Under the pieces are notes generated by a model. That model saw only the letters and a list, made by a program, of their open reading frames with translations. It searched no databases and was not told the DNA's origin. A stretch of 51,450 nucleotides of DNA from Clostridia bacterium (GTDB lineage Bacteria > Bacillota > Clostridia > Oscillospirales > CAG-272), in the NCBI GenBank assembly GCA_017532025.1, contig JAFXJX010000073.1, forward strand, positions 1 through 51,450, written 5' to 3'. The translations under genes were made by a program, and so were the position numbers. This document shows positions 30,004-37,980 of this stretch, piece by piece (position 1 is the first letter of the stretch; every line of letters begins with the position of its first letter).

Positions 30004-32394
30004 TTATCGTCTCAAAGTAATGCCGAGGTTCTTTTCAAGAGATGCCAAAATCTTCTGCGAAATCATGTCAGCTTCTTCATCAGTCAAGGTGTGGTCAGCT
30101 GCGCGCATGGTCACACGGAAGGCAACGCTCTTGTTGTCAAGACCGATCTTTTCTCCGGTGTAAACGTCAAAGAGCTCAACCTTTTCCACAAGCTTGCCGC
30201 CGGCTTTTTTCATCACGTCATCTACCGATGCCGCCTCCAAGGACTTATCACAGACAAAGGAGAAGTCTCTTGTGGTGGCAGGATACTTGGGAAGCGGCTT
30301 GTACTGCTTCTTCATATCAGAAAGCTCAAACAGCTTGTCCACGTTCAGATATGCCACATAAACCGGTGCGGAAAAGCCGTAGTTTGCACCGACTGTGGGA
30401 TGAATCTGACCGAGTGTGCCAACCACTTCTCTGCCGCCGCGCGCAGTGATCGTAGCGCATCTGCCGGGATGGAAGGTAGGCTGTTCACAGTCGGCAACGT
30501 AACGAACATTTTTCAGACCGGCAAACGCAATGATGTTGTCAGTCATGCCCTTGAGTGCGTAGTAATCGCCCTCGCCGTAGAAGCCAAATGCCAGCATCTT
30601 GCGCTCTTCGGGCAGATTTTCGGGGTTTTCATCCGGAATATAAATACGGGCAAGCTCATAAAGAGAAGCAGCATCCGAATGGAAATTGTTGTTTCTTGCC
30701 AAAACTTCAAGAAGACCGGGAATCAGCGTGGTACGCATCACGCCGGTGTCTTCACCGAGAGGATTGGAAATCACAACGCAGCGGCGCTCAGGCGCATCAG
30801 CGGGGAGCGCGATCTTATCCACATTCTTGGGAGACACGAACGAGAACGTCATGCACTCATTGACACCCATGCCGCAAAGCAGCTTGTGAAGACTCTTTTC
30901 AAAGCTCTGCTTGGGTGTGAGCATTCCTGCCTTTACGTTACAACGGAACGGCGTGGATTCAATGTTGTTATAGCCGTACATACGGATGATCTCTTCGGCA
31001 ATATCGTTCATGCAGGTAATGTCTGCGCGGAAGGAGGGGGCAGTCACCGTGTCGCCCTCCACCTTGAAGTCAAGGCTGACAAGAACCTTTTCCATGTACT
31101 CGCGCGAAAGATTCACGCCAAGGAAGTGATTGATGGTATCCACGTCAAGCGGAAGGGTTACAGGCTCGCTCTTGCCCTTATAAACGTCGATAGTGCCGCA
31201 AACGATCTCACCGGCGCCAAGCATGGTCACAAGCTCGCAGGCGCGATCAAGCGCAGGCATGACGTTTTCGGGGTCAAGACCCTTTTCAAAACGTGCCGAG
31301 GATTCGGTACGCATACCTTGGCTTTTACCGCTCACACGAACAGTTGCACCATCGAAGTTTGCCGATTCAAAGACAACCGTTACGGTCGAATCCTTGATTT
31401 CGGAGTTTGCGCCACCCATCACACCGGCAAGCGCCACTGCCTTCTTTTCGTCGGCGATCACAAGGTTTTTCGCAGTGAGGGTGTGGTCAATATCGTCAAG
31501 CGACTTGAAAATCTCGCCGTCTTGAGCGTTTCTGACAACGATTCTTTTGCCGTCCAGCATCGCATAGTCAAAGGCGTGCATCGGCTGACCGTATTCAAGC
31601 ATGACGTAGTTGGTAATATCCACAATGTTGTTGATCGGGCGCACACCGGCCGCGCGAAGACGCATACGCATCCAAAGCGGTGAGGGCTCAATCTTCACGT
31701 TTTTCACAACTCTTGCGGCATAACGGCGGCAAAGGTTGCCGTCTTCTACGTCAACCGAAAGATAGTCGGCAATATTGCCGTCGGTTTCGGTAACAACAGG
31801 GGTTTTAACAGAAAAGTCTCTTCCGTAAGATGCGGCGCTTTCTCTGGCAAGACCGATCACCGAAAGGCAGTCGGGGCGGTTGGAGGTGATTTCAAATTCC
31901 ACCACGTTGTCGTTCAGAAGCATCACGTCGTGAATGTCATCGCCAACCTTACAATCTTCGTTCATAATGAAGATACCGTCTTCAATCGCATAGGGAACTT
32001 CGTGCAGAGTCAGACCAAGCTCGGCAATTGAGCAGAGCATACCGTTCGATTCTTCGCCACGGAGCTTGCCTGCCTTGATCACAACGCCGCCGGGCAGCTT
32101 GGCAGGCGCTTTGGCAACAGGAACGACAGCACCTTCAAACACGTTCTGCGCGCCTGTTACGATCTGGCGGAGCGAGCCTTCGCCGCAATCGATCTGACAA
32201 ATCTGCAAATGGTCGGAGTCGGGGTGCTTGGTAATTTTTACGATCTTACCCACAACAACGTTTTCAATATCGCTGCCAAGCACCTCATAGCCCTCGACCT
32301 TAGAGCCGGTGTCGGTCAGCTTATCACAGTAATCCTTGATCGGGATATCGGATACATCGACGAAATCCTTCGCCCAATTCATAGATAATTTCAT
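30004..32394 (-). CDS. pheT: phenylalanine-tRNA ligase beta subunit
   Basis: A 796-residue subunit of the (alpha-beta)2 PheRS enzyme that charges tRNA-Phe. Domain order: N-terminal B1, a tRNA-binding OB domain (about 40-150, VGKIVKITKHPDSDHLQICQ), the B3/B4 editing domain that removes mischarged Tyr (about 210-390), B5, a synthetase-like core, and a C-terminal FDX-ACB anticodon-binding domain (PATTRDFSFVCDKS to the end). The length is normal. The start follows GAGGTTTG. It is separated from pheS by a YitT-family gene, which is unusual. Confidence 0.97.
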   Translation of the reverse strand: MKLSMNWAKDFVDVSDIPIKDYCDKLTDTGSKVEGYEVLGSDIENVVVGKIVKITKHPDSDHLQICQIDCGEGSLRQIVTGAQNVFEGAVVPVAKAPAKLPGGVVIKAGKLRGEESNGMLCSIAELGLTLHEVPYAIEDGIFIMNEDCKVGDDIHDVMLLNDNVVEFEITSNRPDCLSVIGLARESAASYGRDFSVKTPVVTETDGNIADYLSVDVEDGNLCRRYAARVVKNVKIEPSPLWMRMRLRAAGVRPINNIVDITNYVMLEYGQPMHAFDYAMLDGKRIVVRNAQDGEIFKSLDDIDHTLTAKNLVIADEKKAVALAGVMGGANSEIKDSTVTVVFESANFDGATVRVSGKSQGMRTESSARFEKGLDPENVMPALDRACELVTMLGAGEIVCGTIDVYKGKSEPVTLPLDVDTINHFLGVNLSREYMEKVLVSLDFKVEGDTVTAPSFRADITCMNDIAEEIIRMYGYNNIESTPFRCNVKAGMLTPKQSFEKSLHKLLCGMGVNECMTFSFVSPKNVDKIALPADAPERRCVVISNPLGEDTGVMRTTLIPGLLEVLARNNNFHSDAASLYELARIYIPDENPENLPEERKMLAFGFYGEGDYYALKGMTDNIIAFAGLKNVRYVADCEQPTFHPGRCATITARGGREVVGTLGQIHPTVGANYGFSAPVYVAYLNVDKLFELSDMKKQYKPLPKYPATTRDFSFVCDKSLEAASVDDVMKKAGGKLVEKVELFDVYTGEKIGLDNKSVAFRVTMRAADHTLTDEEADMISQKILASLEKNLGITLRR

Positions 32395-32426
32395 ACTAAC
32401 AAACCTCTTTCAATGCAAATAAGTAA

Positions 32427-33317
32427 TTATACAAGTGCGCGGAAGCCGTTGCCGATGACGTCGCTTGTGTCCTCCACGATCGTGAAGGCGCGGCTGTCAA
32501 TCATCAGAATGTCACGGCGCACCTGACGGATTTGCTTGGCGTTCATCACAACGAGAAGAATATGCTTTTCTTCATGGGTGTAAACACCCATACCCTTCCA
32601 CATCGTGGCGCCGCGGTGCAATTTTTTGTTGATATATTCTCCGATCTCATCGGGGTGAGTGGTAACGATAATACAGTATTTGGAGCGAAGCATGCTCTTG
32701 GTCACCTTGTCCACAATCATACTCTTGGCAAACAAGCCGAGCATAGACAAAAGGCCAATCTCAACCGAGTAAGTAAACGAAACCAACATGATCAGAAAAT
32801 CCACGCAAAGAAGCGCCTTGCCGCCTTCAATGCGTAAATATTTTTTCATGATCAAAGCCACAATATCGGTGCCGCCGCCACTGCCGTTATAGTAAAAGAC
32901 AATGGCAGTACCAATGGCAGGAAGTAACACGGCAAGAACAAGCTCCAAAAGCAAATTGTCGGTCAGGGGGAAAAGATGATATTGGTCTCCGATCCATTCG
33001 ATCAACATACCAACACCCGAAAGGAACAAACTCGTATAAACCGTTTTGAAGCCGAAATCCCGTCCCAGAAAGGCAAAGCCGATCAGAAGAAGCAGGATGT
33101 TCATTACGGTTACCAACACACCCGGTGTAACAAAAGAAGGAAAAACAGGGGCAAGCACAATGGAGATACCTGTCACACCACCCATAACGAATTGGTGCGG
33201 CATTGCAAATACATACAAACCCACGGTGGTCAGAAGCGTACCGAAAGAAAGAAGGACATATTCTTTCATAATCGTGCGCGCACGGTCACCGCTTCGTACA
33301 ACGGTATTCTTTTCCAT
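32427..33317 (-). CDS. YitT family membrane protein (DUF161 plus DUF2179)
   Basis: A 296-residue protein with about five to six N-terminal helices (residues 20-215, DUF161/YitT domain) and a C-terminal cytosolic DUF2179 domain (about 220-290, YCIIVTTHPDEIGEYINKKL, then GVYTHEEKHILLVVMN) with a ferredoxin-like pattern. YitT proteins are common in Bacillota; their transported substrate is unknown. It lies between pheS (18 bases upstream) and pheT (32 bases downstream) and is surely in the same transcript, hence under T-box control. The ATG at 33317 is used; an internal ATG at 33269 (MKEYVLLS) is possible. Confidence 0.92.
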   Translation of the reverse strand: MEKNTVVRSGDRARTIMKEYVLLSFGTLLTTVGLYVFAMPHQFVMGGVTGISIVLAPVFPSFVTPGVLVTVMNILLLLIGFAFLGRDFGFKTVYTSLFLSGVGMLIEWIGDQYHLFPLTDNLLLELVLAVLLPAIGTAIVFYYNGSGGGTDIVALIMKKYLRIEGGKALLCVDFLIMLVSFTYSVEIGLLSMLGLFAKSMIVDKVTKSMLRSKYCIIVTTHPDEIGEYINKKLHRGATMWKGMGVYTHEEKHILLVVMNAKQIRQVRRDILMIDSRAFTIVEDTSDVIGNGFRALV

Positions 33318-33335
33318 GTTAAGCCGTCTTTCTGA

Positions 33336-34355
33336 TCAGAACTGCTTCAGGAAACGGAGATCGTTTTCATAAAGCAATCTCATATCGTCAATATTATATT
33401 TTCTCATAACAATACGCTCAATACCAAGACCGAAAGCAAAGCCGGAATACACCTCGGGGTCAATGCCACAGCCTCTTAACACGTTGGGGTGTACCATGCC
33501 TGCGCCGAGAATTTCGATCCATCCCTCGCCCTTACAAACACGGCAGCCCTTGCCGCCGCAAACAAAGCAAGAAACGTCAACTTCGGCAGACGGCTCGGTG
33601 AAAGGGAAATGGTGCGGTCTCAAGCGAAGCTTGGTGTCAGCACCGAAGAGCTGCTTGGCGAAATACTCAAGCATACCCTTGAGGTCGCCCATCGTGATAC
33701 CCTTGTCCACAACAAGTCCCTCAAGCTGATGGAAAACAGGCGAGTGGGTGGCATCCACCGCGTCCGAGCGGTACACTCTACCGGGCGAGATGATGCGAAT
33801 CGGAGGCTTTTGCACTTCCATGGTACGCACCTGCACGGGGGAGGTCTGCGAGCGGAGCAAGATGTTTTCGGTGATGTAGAAGGTATCCTGCGTGTCTCTT
33901 GCAGGGTGATCCTTCGGGATGTTCAGTTTTTCAAAGTTATAGTGGTCATATTCCACTTCGGGGCCTTCCACAATGTCAAAGCCCATGCTGGTGAAGATGG
34001 TGCAAAGCTCCTCTTCCACCTTAGCAAGCGGATGACGCTCGCCCACGGCAATCTTTTTGCCGGGTGCTGTTACGTCGATCTTTTCTTCCTTGAGTTTCTT
34101 TTCAAGGGCGACGGCTTGGAGAGCAGCCTTTCTTTCGGCAATCAATCCTTCAATCGTTTCGCGCACTTCGTTGGCAAGCTGACCAACAGCGGGTCTTTCT
34201 TCGGGGGTGAGTTTACCCATACCGCGAAGCACCGCCGTCAATTCACCTTTTTTACCGAGATAGCGCACACGCGCTTCTTCAAGCGTTGCCTCGTCGCAGG
34301 TCGCGGCAAGCTCAGCCTCTGCCTTTTGGCGGATAGCCAGAAGTAATTCTTTCAT
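33336..34355 (-). CDS. pheS: phenylalanine-tRNA ligase alpha subunit
   Basis: A 339-residue catalytic subunit of PheRS. The N-terminal coiled-coil (about 1-85) binds tRNA. The class II synthetase core carries motif 2 ([22 protein letters not shown]) and motif 3 ([17 protein letters not shown]). It forms Phe-tRNA with PheT. The ATG at 34355 follows GGAGG at six bases; longer in-frame readings run back into the T-box leader and are not real. It is the first gene of the pheS-yitT-pheT-DUF1292 cluster. Confidence 0.97.
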   Translation of the reverse strand: MKELLLAIRQKAEAELAATCDEATLEEARVRYLGKKGELTAVLRGMGKLTPEERPAVGQLANEVRETIEGLIAERKAALQAVALEKKLKEEKIDVTAPGKKIAVGERHPLAKVEEELCTIFTSMGFDIVEGPEVEYDHYNFEKLNIPKDHPARDTQDTFYITENILLRSQTSPVQVRTMEVQKPPIRIISPGRVYRSDAVDATHSPVFHQLEGLVVDKGITMGDLKGMLEYFAKQLFGADTKLRLRPHHFPFTEPSAEVDVSCFVCGGKGCRVCKGEGWIEILGAGMVHPNVLRGCGIDPEVYSGFAFGLGIERIVMRKYNIDDMRLLYENDLRFLKQF

Positions 34356-34417
34356 AGGGAACCTCCATTCATGGTTCAAATCTGATTCGTCATAGTGGCA
34401 ATACCTTTCGCGGCAAC

Positions 34418-34650
34418 AAAAAAGCCCCCGCCCCGTTTCTTTAGGGCGAGGAACACTCCACGCGGTACCACCTAATTCGGCCGCCTCGGCGACCCTTTGA
34501 TTCCTTAACGCGGAAAAACGGGCAGGACTACGTATCACCCTGCCGACTCGGAAGCGAAAGGCGCCATCAGGTGGAAAAACCGCTTTCAGCCGCGGCGGTT
34601 CTCTCTGTTTACCACATACTTGACTTTGCCGACTCCGTCAATGTCTTTGA
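34418..34650 (-). ncRNA. T-box riboswitch controlling pheS
   Basis: The leader on the minus strand has a Stem I region with an AGAGAG segment and a GGCTGAAAG distal loop, the conserved T-box AGGTGGTACCGCG (34461-34473), and a terminator whose stem (34424-34455) ends in a U run. Uncharged tRNA-Phe should stabilise the antiterminator and turn the operon on. UUC codons lie on the 3' side of Stem I (about 34550-34560), as expected for phenylalanine, but I could not fix the exact specifier loop. Confidence 0.92.
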
Positions 34651-34659
34651 TTTTTTATC

Positions 34660-34688
34660 ATTATAATACGCCAAAATAAAAAAGTCAA
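34660..34688 (-). promoter_or_regulatory. promoter of the T-box/pheS transcript
   Basis: TTGACT (34683-34688) and TATAAT (34660-34665) on the minus strand with a 17-base spacer. Confidence 0.85.
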
Positions 34689-34708
34689 GATATCTTCCCG
34701 AAAAAATC

Positions 34709-34737
34709 TTTACATTTCACAAGATTTATAGTAAAAT
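34709..34737 (+). promoter_or_regulatory. promoter of the U32 peptidase operon
   Basis: TTTACA (34709-34714) and TAAAAT (34732-34737) with a 17-base spacer, 33 bases before the start at 34771. It is back to back with the pheS promoter. Confidence 0.6.
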
Positions 34738-34770
34738 GATTCTATTAAAGTAAACCATTTGGGCGGATCT

Positions 34771-35994
34771 ATGCCCGAACTTCTTGCCCCTGCAGGCAAT
34801 TTTGAAAAAATGAAAGCCGCCCTGCTCTACGGCGCGGATGCCGTATATCTTTCCGGCAAAACCTTCGGTATGCGAAGCGCTGCCACCAACTTCACCGTGG
34901 AAGGTATTTACGATGCCGTGCGCTACGCTCACGAGAGAGGCAAAAAAGTCTATTTGACCGTGAATATCACCCCGCACACCGATGAATACGAAGCGCTTTC
35001 GCGCTATTTTGATGAAATCTCCGATTCAGGCGTGGATGCTTTGATCGTGGCAGATGTTGGTGTGGCTACCCTTGCCAAAGAAAAGCTTCCCCACATTCCG
35101 CTTCACGTTTCCACCCAAGCAGGTTGCGTCAGCCATGCCGATTGCAATTTCTGGCACAGATTCGGTGCCACCCGTGTGGTGCTTGCGCGCGAGCTTTCGT
35201 TTGCCGAAATCCAAAAGATCCAAAGCCGTATTTCTCCCGAGCTTGAGCTTGAAACCTTTATCCACGGTTCCATGTGCGTCTCCTTCAGCGGCAGATGCCT
35301 GCTCTCGCAGTATATGGTGGGCAGAGATGCCAACCGCGGCGAATGCGCTCAGCCCTGCCGTTGGGAATACAACATCTACGAGCTTGCCGAGGTCAAACGT
35401 CCCGGTATGCGTATGCAGCTGACCGAAAACGATCTTGGCAGTTACATCATGGCAAGCCGCGATATGTGCATGATTGAGCATATCCCCGAGCTGATGGAAT
35501 CAGGCATTGCCTCCTTCAAGATCGAAGGCAGAATGAAAAGCGCCTATTATGCTGCCGTCACCTCCAACACCTACCGCATGGCTATCGATGCCTACCAAAG
35601 AGACCCTGCCGCCTACAAGTACAATCCGCAATATCTCACCGAGCTTGAAAGCGTCAACCACCGCGAATACTGCACAGGCTATTTCTTCGATAGCCCCATG
35701 GACAAACCGCAGCTTGTTTCGCAAGGCGGTTATCTTGCCGAAAACGCCTATCTTGCCACCGCCCTCTCATATGACGAGGCAAGCGGTCAAGGCATCTTTA
35801 TGCAGCGTAATAAATTTTCGCGCGGTGATACCGTGGAGCTTCTCACCCCCGGCAAGGTCGGTCAACGCTTTGTGGCTGAGGAAATCTTTGCCGAAGACTT
35901 TTCTCCCATCGAAAGCACCCCGCATCCCTATATGACCTTCCGTATGCCCACGCCTTTTCCGGTCAAAGAAGGCGATATTCTCCGCATGGGTTGA
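34771..35994 (+). CDS. peptidase U32 family protein (TrhP/YrrO-like)
   Basis: A 407-residue protein starting MPELLAPAGNFEKMKAALLYGADAVY, the standard N-terminus of the family. The U32 signature lies around FIHGSMCVSFSGRCLLSQYMVGRDANRGECAQPCRW (about 165-200), with Cys residues that can hold an iron-sulphur cluster. Recent work shows that TrhP members help hydroxylate U34 of tRNAs rather than act as proteases; RlhA modifies 23S rRNA. The ATG at 34771 follows GGGCGG. It probably heads an operon with the next two genes (gaps of 54 and 15 bases). Confidence 0.92.
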   Translation: MPELLAPAGNFEKMKAALLYGADAVYLSGKTFGMRSAATNFTVEGIYDAVRYAHERGKKVYLTVNITPHTDEYEALSRYFDEISDSGVDALIVADVGVATLAKEKLPHIPLHVSTQAGCVSHADCNFWHRFGATRVVLARELSFAEIQKIQSRISPELELETFIHGSMCVSFSGRCLLSQYMVGRDANRGECAQPCRWEYNIYELAEVKRPGMRMQLTENDLGSYIMASRDMCMIEHIPELMESGIASFKIEGRMKSAYYAAVTSNTYRMAIDAYQRDPAAYKYNPQYLTELESVNHREYCTGYFFDSPMDKPQLVSQGGYLAENAYLATALSYDEASGQGIFMQRNKFSRGDTVELLTPGKVGQRFVAEEIFAEDFSPIESTPHPYMTFRMPTPFPVKEGDILRMG

Positions 35995-36048
35995 TGCCTG
36001 AATCTTTTTCTTGTTTTTTGACGATACTCTCACGAAAGGAGGTTTTTC

Positions 36049-37155
36049 ATGCCTGCACAGCTTTGGATCACGGTTCTTGCCGTGTCGCTCATTCTCGTAC
36101 CGATTTCGGTTCTGTTAACCCTCCGATTGATGAGAAAGGACAGCCGTTTTGTCGGTCTGATCTATCCCACCTGCCTTGCGCTTGTGATCTACCCCTTTTC
36201 AACTTTTCTTGCCATCCAATACGGTATGATTGCACTCCTTTTGCTGTTTGCCATGAACCTGCCGCTTGCCGCCACGGTTTCGGTTTATCTTGTTGTGCGC
36301 GCCAAGCGATACGCGCTTTTGTTTGAAGAATACAAAAAGCAAAAAAAAGAAAGCCGTCCCGCCGTTGCCGTCACCACCCGTCTGAGCGCCGAGCTTGAAG
36401 GCTTCAGCTGTGCCACAACGCTTTCGGATACCGCTTTGCGCGAGGTTGTGATCCTGATAAAATCCGGAACGCCGCACGAAAAAATTGCCGACACGTACGA
36501 TTGTCCGCTTTCCGAAATCAAGCATATTGAAAAAGCCTTCGACCGTTTCCATGCCGAAAAGGATGAAAACAAGCTCGGCGGCGAAGCCTATACGGTTTCG
36601 CACGAGCAGGGCGAGTTTTTCCTGCAGCTCATGGCAAATGCCACACCCAAAAGCCTTGGTTGCGGTGAATATCTGCTTTGGAATGCCGAGAGCGTTGCCG
36701 AACTGATCCGCAATGCCACCAAGATCCGACCCTCCCGCAAAAGCGTTGCCGAATTCCTCGCAGGTGTTGGACTTGTGCCGCGCGAAGAGGATATTGCCAT
36801 CACCAAAACCCCCGAAGCTCTGCAGTGGAGCGAGACCGAATACCGCAAAATCCGTCTCTCAGCCCTCGAACTCAGAGCCGAGCTTGTTTGGGTTTTTGCT
36901 CCCAAGCCTGCCTCCACACGAAAATATCTCATTCTCTGCTCTGTCAGATCAAACGGCTCTGCTTCTTTTGGCGTGTACAAAGGCAGCGGCGGCTTTGCCG
37001 ACTTTCTCAACAAAGTGGCACAGCAGGCACACGCACCGGTTTACGCTGTGGTCTGCACCGAATATCAGCGCTATAAAAACCTCAGCTCTCTTTCTTCCGA
37101 TATCACCCTCTTTCCGCTCGGCCAAAACGCAAGCATTCCCGATCTTGCCCGATAA
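36049..37155 (+). CDS. membrane-tethered protein derived from an IS630-type transposase
   Basis: A 368-residue protein. Three membrane helices (about 5-27, 34-56, 59-83) precede a cytosolic part that follows the plan of an IS630 transposase: a first HTH (about 129-165, VILIKSGTPHEKIADTYDCP), a winged-helix segment (about 210-245, LWNAESVAELIRN then SRKSVAEFLAGVGLVP), the pre-catalytic stretch PEALQWSETEYRKIRLSAL, and RNase H-like strands (about 292-340). The catalytic Asp positions are not acidic (WVFAP near 281, VVCTE near 334), the loop between them is short, and the C-terminus with the third acid is missing. I infer an exapted, inactive transposase acting as a membrane-bound DNA-binding protein. 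The start follows AAAGGAGG. Co-transcription with the U32 and PAP2 genes argues for a host role. Confidence 0.72.
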   Translation: MPAQLWITVLAVSLILVPISVLLTLRLMRKDSRFVGLIYPTCLALVIYPFSTFLAIQYGMIALLLLFAMNLPLAATVSVYLVVRAKRYALLFEEYKKQKKESRPAVAVTTRLSAELEGFSCATTLSDTALREVVILIKSGTPHEKIADTYDCPLSEIKHIEKAFDRFHAEKDENKLGGEAYTVSHEQGEFFLQLMANATPKSLGCGEYLLWNAESVAELIRNATKIRPSRKSVAEFLAGVGLVPREEDIAITKTPEALQWSETEYRKIRLSALELRAELVWVFAPKPASTRKYLILCSVRSNGSASFGVYKGSGGFADFLNKVAQQAHAPVYAVVCTEYQRYKNLSSLSSDITLFPLGQNASIPDLAR

Positions 37156-37170
37156 AAGGATTTGACTATT

Positions 37171-37779
37171 ATGATAGCCTCGATTTACGATTTTGATTTT
37201 GCCATCAACGATTGGATCGCAAGCCACCTGACCGCCGATTGGCTCGACCCCGTGATGCGCTTCATCACCACGCTTGGCGATGGCGGTATTTTTTGGATTC
37301 TTCTGGCACTGATCTTCCTTTGCTTTAAGAAGACCCGTCGCTTCGGTGCCGCCATGGCAATTTCGCTGATCATTTCCACCGTCATCACGAATTTAACGCT
37401 AAAGCCTTTGATCGACCGTCCGCGCCCCTATGAGCTTCGCACGATCGAAGGACTCGATCCCTCGCTTCTTCCCGGCGATGCTTCCTTCCCGTCGGGGCAC
37501 ACCACCGTTTCGTTTTCGGGCGCATTCGCTCTTTTCTGGCAAAACAAAAAAGCAGGTGCGCCTGCACTTGCCCTTGCCTCGCTCATTGCTTTTTCCCGCC
37601 TTTATTTCTATCTGCACCACCCCACCGATATTCTCGGCGGCATCGCGGTTGGACTTGCCGCCTCGCTTCTTTCCCGCCTGATCCTTCCCTACGCTGAAAA
37701 AGGAACCAATGAACTCATCACCACCTACCGCGAGGTCAAGGCTCTCAAACAGGAAAACACAGACAAAGATCAAAAATAA
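37171..37779 (+). CDS. PAP2 family membrane phosphatase
   Basis: A 202-residue membrane protein with about five to six helices and the full PAP2 signature: KPLIDRPRP (about 80), the PSGH motif in DASFPSGHTTVSFSG (about 110), and SRLYFYLHHPTDILGG (about 145) with the catalytic His residues. Likely substrates are undecaprenyl pyrophosphate (BacA-type recycling role) or a lipid phosphate at the outer face of the membrane. The ATG at 37171 follows AAAGGA; a TTG at 37162 is less likely. It is 15 bases after the transposase-derived gene. Confidence 0.93.
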   Translation: MIASIYDFDFAINDWIASHLTADWLDPVMRFITTLGDGGIFWILLALIFLCFKKTRRFGAAMAISLIISTVITNLTLKPLIDRPRPYELRTIEGLDPSLLPGDASFPSGHTTVSFSGAFALFWQNKKAGAPALALASLIAFSRLYFYLHHPTDILGGIAVGLAASLLSRLILPYAEKGTNELITTYREVKALKQENTDKDQK

Positions 37780-37846
37780 CCCACTTTCCGCCCCAAATCT
37801 TAAAAAATGTCCTCTCGAAAGGCACGAACTTTCGTCATTCTGCCAC

Positions 37847-37875
37847 TTGACTCTGTTTGCCTTATGTGATAGAAT
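37847..37875 (+). promoter_or_regulatory. promoter of the DUF1538/PII operon
   Basis: TTGACT (37847-37852) and TAGAAT (37870-37875) with a 17-base spacer. A leader of about 100 bases follows; no riboswitch was recognised. Confidence 0.65.
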
Positions 37876-37980
37876 ACCTTTGTAATGCTTTACCGTAAAA
37901 CAACAAAACCGCACGATTGTACATTTTTGTTTTATATTGATACATTCGCATTGCACAGTTCTGATTGAAAAGGAGGCGCC

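Noticed and set aside
30091..31683. A 530-codon open frame antisense to pheT.
   Set aside because: pheT is complete and intact on the minus strand; this frame is a shadow from codon usage.
36049..37155. An active insertion sequence at the transposase-like gene.
   Set aside because: No terminal inverted repeats or target duplication were noticed, the catalytic residues are missing, membrane helices are fused in front, and the gene is tightly packed in an operon.
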